Shown: piece by piece, positions 33,276 to 39,164 of the stretch
How positions within the stretch are numbered: the stretch's first letter is position 1
How the letters are laid out: each line of letters begins with the position of its first letter
Translations under genes and position numbers: made by a program
The notes under the pieces: generated by a model
Told to the model about the DNA's origin: nothing
Seen by the model: the letters and a program-made list of their open reading frames with translations, nothing else
Database searches by the model: none
From: Henriciella sp.
GTDB taxonomy: Bacteria > Pseudomonadota > Alphaproteobacteria > Caulobacterales > Hyphomonadaceae
DNA: 39,164 nucleotides
Direction of reading: 5' to 3'
NCBI GenBank assembly: GCA_013214545.1
Contig: JABSQB010000033.1
Coordinates: 1-39,164, forward strand

Positions 33276-33314
33276 CGGGCTTAAGTGTGCTCCGGAGTAA
33301 AGTCCGGAACACAC
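33251..33314 (+). terminator. Two consecutive hairpins at end of g15
   Basis: GGAATGG (33251-33257) pairs with CCATTCC (33262-33268) and is followed by TTTG, overlapping the end of g15. A second stem follows at once: GTGTG-C-TCCGGA (33285-33296) with TCCGGA-A-CACAC (33303-33314), one mismatch, loop GTAAAG. Together they probably mark the end of the GTA transcript. The second also lies in the leader of the DnaJ-like gene. Confidence 0.5.
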
Positions 33315-33320
33315 GCGGCG

Positions 33321-34169
33321 ATGAGTAAAGACCTCTACAAAACCCTCGGCGTGTCGCGCACTGCGAGTGCTGACGACATTCGCCGCGCCTATAAACGCAA
33401 GGCAAAAGAGTCTCATCCAGACCTGCATCCGGACGATGCGAACAAGGCAGAAATTTTTAAGTCTGCCTCCGCGGCCTATGAAATCCTCAGCGACGAGACC
33501 AAACGCGGCCAGTATGATCGCGGTGAGATTGACGGCGATGGAAATCCAACCGGGTTCGGGGGGCAGCAGGGCTTTGGCGGATTTGGTCGCACCGCCGGCG
33601 GCTTCCAGGGTGACCCGTTCGAGGAAATCCTATCGGGGATGTTTGGCGGCGGTCGGCGTAGACCCGGCCCGCGCAAAGGCGCGGACATGCGCTACCGCGT
33701 GGAAATCTCGTTTGAGGATTCGGTCACAGGTGCGCGCCGGGAAATGATGATGGCCGACGGACGGGCGCTGAATGTCTCGATCCCGCCAGGCATAGAGACG
33801 GGGCGAACGCTCAGGCTGAAAAGTCAGGGCAAACCCTCTAATAGCGGCGGACCACCGGGAGATGCTTTGCTGGAAATCAGCGTGCGTCCGAGCAAGATCT
33901 GGACGCGAGACGGCAGTGATATTCGCATGACGGTTCCGGTGCCGTTGAAGACCGCGCTGCTCGGCGGGCAGGTGGAAGTGAATACACCGATGGGGCCGAT
34001 CTCACTGAAAATTCCGGAAGGGTCCAATTCAGGGGCCACATTGCGCCTTCGCTCAAAAGGCGTGCAAGTTCCGGGAAAAGCTGGCAATCTGTACGCGCGG
34101 CTGGAGATTCAGATTGAGGATCCAAAGGATTCCGGTCTGCGCGACTGGGCGCGGGGCTATGGAAAATGA
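33321..34169 (+). CDS. DnaJ/CbpA-like co-chaperone
   Basis: The 282-residue protein has an N-terminal J domain (1-68) with the HPD motif at 32-34 that stimulates DnaK, a Gly/Phe-rich linker (about 78-115), and C-terminal substrate-binding domains (about 125-275) without the zinc finger of true DnaJ. This makes it a class II (CbpA-like) J protein. The ATG at 33321 has no strong binding site; the hairpin at 33285-33314 lies right before it and may affect expression. It is not part of the GTA. Confidence 0.88.
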   Translation: MSKDLYKTLGVSRTASADDIRRAYKRKAKESHPDLHPDDANKAEIFKSASAAYEILSDETKRGQYDRGEIDGDGNPTGFGGQQGFGGFGRTAGGFQGDPFEEILSGMFGGGRRRPGPRKGADMRYRVEISFEDSVTGARREMMMADGRALNVSIPPGIETGRTLRLKSQGKPSNSGGPPGDALLEISVRPSKIWTRDGSDIRMTVPVPLKTALLGGQVEVNTPMGPISLKIPEGSNSGATLRLRSKGVQVPGKAGNLYARLEIQIEDPKDSGLRDWARGYGK

Positions 34170-34230
34170 CTGAATTCCTTTGTCGCCATTCACTATCCAT
34201 TCAGAGGCTTTTGAGCATATCGTGATCGTG

Positions 34231-34542
34231 ATGAAGAAAATTGTCGCCCTGTTCCTGTTTTTCGCGTTTGCGACGCCGGCTCTGCCGAGCGCGGCGCATG
34301 CGCAATTGGGCAATTCCTTCACCGCTGATCAGGCGAGAGATGCCCGTGACAAGGGCAATGTCGTGCCATTGCGCGATATCTTTCGGCAATTAAAGCGCCG
34401 CTATGGCGGCTATCAGGTCGACGCCAACCTGTATAATCGCGGTGGCGGCCAAGTTTATGTTGTCGATTGGATGACAGAAAAGGGCGAACGGTTGCGAATC
34501 ACCGTCAATGCTCAAACTGGACGTATCATCTCTACGAGCTAG
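34231..34542 (+). CDS. Periplasmic PepSY-like protein upstream of two-component system
   Basis: The 103-residue product has a signal peptide (about 1-24, ending AAHA-Q) and a small PepSY-like domain (LRDIFRQLKRRYGGYQVDANLY...VYVVDWMTEKGERLRITVNAQTGRII). Such proteins are often encoded just before PhoPQ-type response regulator and kinase genes and may act on the sensor in the periplasm. It ends 11 bases before the regulator start, so the three genes probably form one operon. The start is uncertain; GTG at 34222 is an alternative. Confidence 0.78.
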   Translation: MKKIVALFLFFAFATPALPSAAHAQLGNSFTADQARDARDKGNVVPLRDIFRQLKRRYGGYQVDANLYNRGGGQVYVVDWMTEKGERLRITVNAQTGRIISTS

Positions 34543-34553
34543 GGTACCTAATC

Positions 34554-35240
34554 ATGAGAATTCTTGTTGTTGAAGACGAAGCAGACCTTCGCCGCCAGTT
34601 AGCGGATGCGCTCACCCATGCCGGTTATGCGGTGGACCTCGCCGCGGATGGAGAGGATGGTCATTTCCTTGGTGATACGGAGCCGTATGACGCGGTGATC
34701 CTCGATCTTGGCTTGCCGAAAATGGACGGGGTTACGATCCTCGAGCGTTGGCGCGAGGACGGGAAAACCTTCCCGGTCATGATCCTTACCGCACGCGATC
34801 GCTGGAGCGAGAAAGTCGCCGGGTTTGATGCTGGCGCCGACGATTACGTCACCAAGCCGTTCTACACTGAAGAAGTCCTGGCGCGCCTGCGTGCCTTGCT
34901 GCGCCGGGCCTCTGGCCATGCGGTCGCTGCGATTGAAGCCGGCGCCCTGCGTCTCGATACCCGCGCGGCCCGCGCGACCGTTGATGGCGAACCGATCAAG
35001 CTTACCGCGCACGAATACAAAGTGTTGAGCTATCTGATCCACCACCAGGGACGCGTTGTGCCGCGCACGGAACTGGTCGAGCATATTTACGATCAGGACT
35101 TTGACCGCGACTCCAACACGATTGAAGTGTTCATCGGACGTCTGCGCAAGAAGATCGGCAATGACCGGATCCAGACTGAGCGCGGCCTTGGCTATCGTCT
35201 GGTGGTGCCGGACGATGAACGCTCCGGCGTTGTGACCTAG
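34554..35240 (+). CDS. OmpR/PhoP-family response regulator
   Basis: The 228-residue protein has a receiver domain (1-120) with acidic pocket E7/D8, phosphoacceptor D51 (VILDLGLP) and K101 (TKPF), and a C-terminal winged helix DNA-binding domain with LTAHEYKVLSYLIHHQGRVV and the typical NTIEVFIGRLRKKIG. It is a transcription regulator controlled by the kinase encoded next. AGGG about 10 bases upstream supports the ATG. Confidence 0.92.
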   Translation: MRILVVEDEADLRRQLADALTHAGYAVDLAADGEDGHFLGDTEPYDAVILDLGLPKMDGVTILERWREDGKTFPVMILTARDRWSEKVAGFDAGADDYVTKPFYTEEVLARLRALLRRASGHAVAAIEAGALRLDTRAARATVDGEPIKLTAHEYKVLSYLIHHQGRVVPRTELVEHIYDQDFDRDSNTIEVFIGRLRKKIGNDRIQTERGLGYRLVVPDDERSGVVT

Positions 35241-35265
35241 CCCCGATTCGGGCAAGTCTTCGCAT

Positions 35266-36678
35266 ATGAGCACCTTGCCAGCCTTCCGGAGAAAAACGCG
35301 TGGACTGTCGCTCGCGCGCCGAATTCTGATTGGTGCGCTGTTGTGGAGTGTGCTGATCGTGGTCGGCGGTGTGGTTGCGATCTCTGCGGTCTATCAGGCA
35401 CAGACCATCAACCTGCTGGATGACGATCTCGATTCCACGCTGGTGACTCTGGCGCGCGCGATTGAGCCGCTGGACGACAATTCCGGCCGCATCCGGGATA
35501 TTCCGGAACGCTTGCCGTCAGATCCCCGTTTCGAAACGCCGCTATCGGGGCAGTATTGGGTGATCATTGCGGTCGATGATCAAGGGTCCCTGTCCGACGA
35601 TATCCGCCCCCGCAGCGTCTGGGATGGCGAACCGCCTCTGCCATCAGATCTCGCCGAAGCAGCTTTGGCGGAACCGGGAGCGGTGATCCGTGGCAGCAAT
35701 TCTGACGGTCCGGCCGGTGAGCCGATCCGCATTGCCGTGCAGTCGATCACCATTCCCAATCGGAACAATCCGATCCTGCTGGTTGCTGCCTCCGATATCA
35801 CCCAATCGAATGAAGGCGCAGAAGAGCTGCGCACCATCCTGATCATCGCGATGACGGCCCTGGCGGGCGGGACCCTGCTGGCCATGGCCCTCGGTTTGAG
35901 GTTTGCGCTCAGACCGCTGGATCGTATTCAATCCGATATCACCGACATCCGCGAAGGACGTCAGGCGAGCCTTTCTGGCGATTATCCGGAAGAGGTACAG
36001 CCGCTCAGTGCTGAGCTGAACAAATTGCTCGAGCACAATCGCTCTGTGGTCACGCGGTCGCGGACGCATGTGGGCAATCTTGCACATGCCTTGAAGACAC
36101 CGCTCGCCGTGCTGCGCAACGAGGCGAAGGGCGAGTCTCAGCTGGACGATGTGGTGCGGCGGCAAACCGAAACCATGCACGCCAATGTTGAGCACTATTT
36201 ACGCCGCGCTCAGGCTGCGGCGCGTGCTGAGGCGCTCGGTGTGCGCACGCAGGTCCTGGAAGCGGCTGACGGCATAGCCCGCGTCATGAACAAGCTGTTT
36301 GAGCGTGAGGGCAAGCAAGTCGCGGTCGATATCTCCGCGACGCTTTATGTGCGGACAGAGCAACAGGATCTGGAAGAAATTCTCGGCAACTTGCTCGACA
36401 ATGCCTGCAAATGGACGCAGCGCGATGTAAGGGTCAGCGCCGGACCAGATGAGGACGGGATGATTGTCATCCATATCGACGATGACGGCCCGGGTCTGTC
36501 GCCACAAGAGCGTGAGCAGGCCGTCAAACGCGGTGTGCGGCTGGATGAAACCGCGCCTGGGACGGGGCTTGGCCTTTCCATTGTAGCCGATATTGCGGGC
36601 ATGAATGGCGGCAGCCTCACCCTCGATGAAAGTCCGCTAGGAGGCCTGAGGGCATCGGTACGATTGCGCCGCGCCTGA
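35266..36678 (+). CDS. PhoQ-like sensor histidine kinase
   Basis: The 470-residue kinase has two membrane segments (about 19-43 and 189-213) enclosing a periplasmic sensor of about 145 residues, which is acidic in its first part (LDDDLDSTLV, EPLDDN). A HAMP-like region follows, then the H-box NLAHALKTPLAVL with H274 and the ATP domain with N (LLDNACKW), G1 (DDDGPGL) and G2 (GTGLGLSIV). NLAHALKTPL is characteristic of the PhoQ group. Its signal is unknown; divalent cations or peptides are the family precedent. Confidence 0.9.
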   Translation: MSTLPAFRRKTRGLSLARRILIGALLWSVLIVVGGVVAISAVYQAQTINLLDDDLDSTLVTLARAIEPLDDNSGRIRDIPERLPSDPRFETPLSGQYWVIIAVDDQGSLSDDIRPRSVWDGEPPLPSDLAEAALAEPGAVIRGSNSDGPAGEPIRIAVQSITIPNRNNPILLVAASDITQSNEGAEELRTILIIAMTALAGGTLLAMALGLRFALRPLDRIQSDITDIREGRQASLSGDYPEEVQPLSAELNKLLEHNRSVVTRSRTHVGNLAHALKTPLAVLRNEAKGESQLDDVVRRQTETMHANVEHYLRRAQAAARAEALGVRTQVLEAADGIARVMNKLFEREGKQVAVDISATLYVRTEQQDLEEILGNLLDNACKWTQRDVRVSAGPDEDGMIVIHIDDDGPGLSPQEREQAVKRGVRLDETAPGTGLGLSIVADIAGMNGGSLTLDESPLGGLRASVRLRRA

Positions 36679-36726
36679 TCAACGTGCCGCAGGGGCGATT
36701 CACCGAGAAGCGACTATATAGACGAT

Positions 36727-37170
36727 ATGAGAGCTCGAACGAGAAGACTTTACGCTGTTGGTGTGGCCGCCATTTTGGTGGTTTCCGCAGTGGTGGTGGC
36801 CGGGATGGCGCTGCGCCAGCACGCAGATCTGTTCTATACCCCGCAGCTGCTCGTCGAGCGCGGCATGCCTGAGCCAGGTCAACGCGTTCGTATTGGTGGT
36901 TTCGTTCAGCCGGACTCGCGTCGCAATGGCGAAGGCGCTGAAATGCTCTTCATTATCGAGGACGGGTCAGGCGAAACCGTGCAAGTCTCTTACACGGGTC
37001 TGGTGCCGGACCTCTTTCGAGAAGGTGAGGGCGTCGTCGCAACAGGATCGTTCGAAACCGATACCCGCCTCTTCGTTGCCGAAGAAATCCTCGCCAAGCA
37101 TGATGAGAATTATCAGCCGCGCGAGCTTGAAGGAGTCGAGCGGCCTGCAACAGCCGAGGCGAGTTACTGA
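36727..37170 (+). CDS. ccmE: Cytochrome c maturation heme chaperone CcmE
   Basis: The 147-residue protein has an N-terminal membrane anchor (about 8-28) and a periplasmic OB-fold domain. The heme-binding motif is intact: LAKHDENYQP with H125, which binds heme covalently, and Y129. It passes heme from CcmCD to CcmF for cytochrome c assembly. The opening RRLYAVGVAAILVV and the segment LFYTPQLL are also typical. The other ccm genes are not adjacent here. There is no strong binding site before the ATG. Confidence 0.95.
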   Translation: MRARTRRLYAVGVAAILVVSAVVVAGMALRQHADLFYTPQLLVERGMPEPGQRVRIGGFVQPDSRRNGEGAEMLFIIEDGSGETVQVSYTGLVPDLFREGEGVVATGSFETDTRLFVAEEILAKHDENYQPRELEGVERPATAEASY

Positions 37171-37251
37171 TCACGACATAGAGAGCAGCTCTTGATTGGC
37201 GCACAGGGTGGTCTCACCCTATCTGCATATCTTCAAGATGGGAGCTGGAAT

Positions 37252-38481
37252 ATGCAAAGTGATCGCGTTGAGTTTTCAAATGCTGCTGGGGAAACGCTCT
37301 TCGGCGTGATCGAAACGCCGGACGATGCGCCGCGCGCCTGGGCGATTTTTGCGCATTGTTTCACCTGTTCAAAAAAGAGCCTTGCCGCCAGCCGCGTCGC
37401 GCGGGGACTGGCAGAGGGAGGGATCGGCGTTCTGCGCTTTGACTTTACCGGACTTGGTGATTCTGGAGGCGAGTTTGCCACCAGCGGCTTCTCATCCAAT
37501 GTCTCAGACCTGATCGCTGCGGCCGACTGGATGCAGCAAGAAGGCAAACCTGTCAGCTTGATGATCGGTCACTCACTCGGCGGTGCGGCAACCATCGTGG
37601 CCGCCGGACAGATCGACAGCGTTGGCGCCGTCGCGACGATTGGAGCGCCATCCGATCCGGGCCATGTCGTGGCTCAGTTCAAGGACAGCGTTCCAGAAAT
37701 CGAAGCCAAGGGTGCGGCGCAGGTCAATCTCGGTGGTCGGCCATTCACGCTCGGCCGGGAGTTCTTGGATGATGTCCGCGCGGCCACCGTCAAGGACGCC
37801 GCAGCAGAGTTGCGCAAGCCGCTTTTGATCCTGCATGCGCCCGGCGACGATGTCGTGGGGATCGACAACGCCACAGGATTGTTCCTCGCCGCCAAGCACC
37901 CGAAGAGCTTTGTCAGCCTCGACCGCGCCGACCATTTGCTGTCCGGTAAGGATGATGCTGGGTTTGTGATTGATGTGATTGCCGGATGGGCCGGGCGCTA
38001 CATTGCAGGTCCGTCGACCGGGACACAGACAACGACGCCTCAAGCGCACAAAACCGTGGTGCGCGAGACGCTCGCCAATGGTCCCTATCAGAATGAAGTT
38101 CTGATCGGCGGGCGGCGCTTCCTCTCCGATGAACCCAAAAGCGTGGGCGGCGCCGATACCGGGCCCGACCCTTATGCCTTAGTCACGGCGGGTCTTGGCG
38201 CTTGTACGTCGATGACGCTACGCATGTATGCGAACCGGAAAGGCTGGCCATTACAACGCGTCAGCGTCGGGCTGGAGCATGCCAAAGAGCACGCAGCTGA
38301 CTGTGTCGACTGCGGACCAAAAGACCGAATCGACGTGTTCAGGCGTTACATCGAAATTGAAGGAGATCTGGATGAGGAACAGCGTCAGCGCCTATTGGAG
38401 ATCGCAGACCGTTGCCCGGTGCACCGAACCCTTGAACATGGCGCGAAAGTGGAAACACATCTCGCCACAAATCCGGCTTAA
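37252..38481 (+). CDS. Alpha/beta hydrolase fused to OsmC-like domain
   Basis: The 409-residue product joins an alpha/beta hydrolase (1-250) with nucleophile S108 in GHSLGG and FAHCFTCSKKSLAASRVA near the oxyanion hole, to an OsmC/OhrA-type domain (about 270-405) with redox cysteines in GLGACTSMTLRMYA and DRCPVHRTLEH. This fusion is a known bifunctional family in proteobacteria; the OsmC part suggests peroxide or thiol chemistry, the substrate of the hydrolase is unknown. GGGAG precedes the ATG at 37252; the open frame upstream to 37192 lacks one. Confidence 0.9.
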   Translation: MQSDRVEFSNAAGETLFGVIETPDDAPRAWAIFAHCFTCSKKSLAASRVARGLAEGGIGVLRFDFTGLGDSGGEFATSGFSSNVSDLIAAADWMQQEGKPVSLMIGHSLGGAATIVAAGQIDSVGAVATIGAPSDPGHVVAQFKDSVPEIEAKGAAQVNLGGRPFTLGREFLDDVRAATVKDAAAELRKPLLILHAPGDDVVGIDNATGLFLAAKHPKSFVSLDRADHLLSGKDDAGFVIDVIAGWAGRYIAGPSTGTQTTTPQAHKTVVRETLANGPYQNEVLIGGRRFLSDEPKSVGGADTGPDPYALVTAGLGACTSMTLRMYANRKGWPLQRVSVGLEHAKEHAADCVDCGPKDRIDVFRRYIEIEGDLDEEQRQRLLEIADRCPVHRTLEHGAKVETHLATNPA

Positions 38482-38521
38482 TGATCTTTAATGAGTGTTA
38501 GGCTGTTACTTTCGTAAATTT

Positions 38522-38536
38522 CGTACCAGATAGGTA
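38522..38536 (+). promoter_or_regulatory. Short inverted repeat upstream of htrA-like gene
   Basis: GTACC (38522-38526) and GGTAC (38532-38536) flank AGATA, about 28 bp before the start codon. It may be a regulator half-site pair or be fortuitous. Confidence 0.25.
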
Positions 38537-38563
38537 CATTACATCTTTGGAGGCATGGAAGTC

Positions 38564-39164
38564 GATGAAATTGTTTGGCATTTCCCGAAATGCAATGGTC
38601 GCCGGAATGGTCGGCGCCGGAGCGATGGGCGTGTTCTTGCTCGGACCTCAATTCCCAAACGCCGACGCCAATCCGATCACACTTGAAGCGCCAAATGGTG
38701 CGCCGATGTCTTTCGCCGATCTGATCGAGCAGGTCAGCCCAGCGGTTGTCGGTGTGCGCGTCCGCACAGAAATTCAACTCTCCGATCGCGAACTGACCGA
38801 TCGTGAGCGTTTTCTTGAGCAATTTGGCGAACAGTTCGGCCTGATCCCGCGTGAAGAAGCACCGCGCCCGCGTGAGGGCTTTGGCCAGGGATCTGGCTTC
38901 TTCATTTCCGCCGAAGGTCACATCGTCACCAATAATCACGTCGTCGATAATGCGGTTGAGATCGAAGTCACCACTGATGACGGCTCTGTCCTTGAGGCGG
39001 AGATTGTCGGCGTCGATGCCGAGACTGATCTTGCGGTGTTGAAAGTGATCAGCCCAGGACCGCACCCATTTGTCGAATTTGGTCCGTCCACGCAATTGCG
39101 CCGCGGTGATTGGGTCGTCGCAGTAGGCAGCCCGCTTGGATTTTCTGGTACCGCGACCGCTGGC
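38564..39164 (+). CDS. DegP/HtrA-type periplasmic serine protease, 3'-truncated by window end
   Basis: The first 200 residues of a trypsin-like DegP/HtrA protease lie here; the frame is open at the window edge. It has an N-terminal signal or anchor segment (ISRNAMVAGMVGAGAMGVFLL), a Q-linker/LA loop rich in Arg and Glu (LTDRERFLEQFGEQFGLIPREE), then GSGFFIS and catalytic His in TNNHVV and Asp in ETDLAVLKV. The Ser (GNSGGP region) and PDZ domains are outside the window. GGAGG lies 11 bases before the ATG at 38564. It should act in periplasmic protein quality control. Confidence 0.88.

Overview
The window looks like the chromosome of a stalked or budding alphaproteobacterium of the Hyphomonadaceae/Maricaulales-Caulobacterales type. 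This is inferred from gene content: an SpmX-like polar muramidase-fold protein, a gene transfer agent (GTA) cluster with the gene order of the Rhodobacter capsulatus GTA, MgtE, CcmE, and a PepSY/PhoPQ-like two-component set. No tRNA, rRNA, CRISPR array, integrase or transposase was seen.

Layout. (1) 1-5.8 kb is a lower-GC accessory block of small orphan genes with a phage-like look: two adjacent genes with CxxC...CxxC zinc modules, a membrane protein that may be coupled to a 35-codon leader ORF, tandem repeats with an 11-bp period, and terminators. (2) 6-17 kb is core chromosome: MAPEG protein, mgtE, spmX, a cNMP-domain/patatin lipase, then a leucine-catabolism set (mccB/liuB, liuC, mccA/liuD) interrupted by two tandem EF-hand proteins and a small membrane protein. 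(3) 17.05-18.75 kb is an AT-richer island with two convergent genes, each with an RNxxxH motif typical of HEPN RNases. (4) 18.9-33.3 kb is a GTA cluster: g1 (terS, split by an in-frame TAG), g2 (terL), an antisense ParA plus small partner, g3 (portal), g3.5, g4 (protease), g5 (capsid), g6, g8 (no g7), g9, g10, g10.1, g11 (very short tape measure), g12, g13, g14, a secreted DM13 protein followed by a strong terminator, and g15. (5) 33.3-39.2 kb is core again: DnaJ/CbpA-like, PepSY protein, OmpR-family regulator, PhoQ-like kinase, ccmE, an alpha/beta hydrolase-OsmC fusion, and the start of a DegP/HtrA protease cut by the window end.

How it fits together. The structural GTA genes from portal to g14 are mostly translationally coupled by ATGA/GTGA overlaps, so they read as one operon. 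The ParA pair and the DM13 gene divide the cluster into at least three transcription units (g1-g2, g3-g14 plus DM13, g15). With the interrupted terS, absent g7 and short tape measure, the GTA is either remodelled or decaying. The most novel-looking items are the convergent HEPN-like pair and the ParA-partner pair inside the GTA. Start codons were chosen from visible Shine-Dalgarno sequences. Functions are family assignments from motif recognition; no database search was run.
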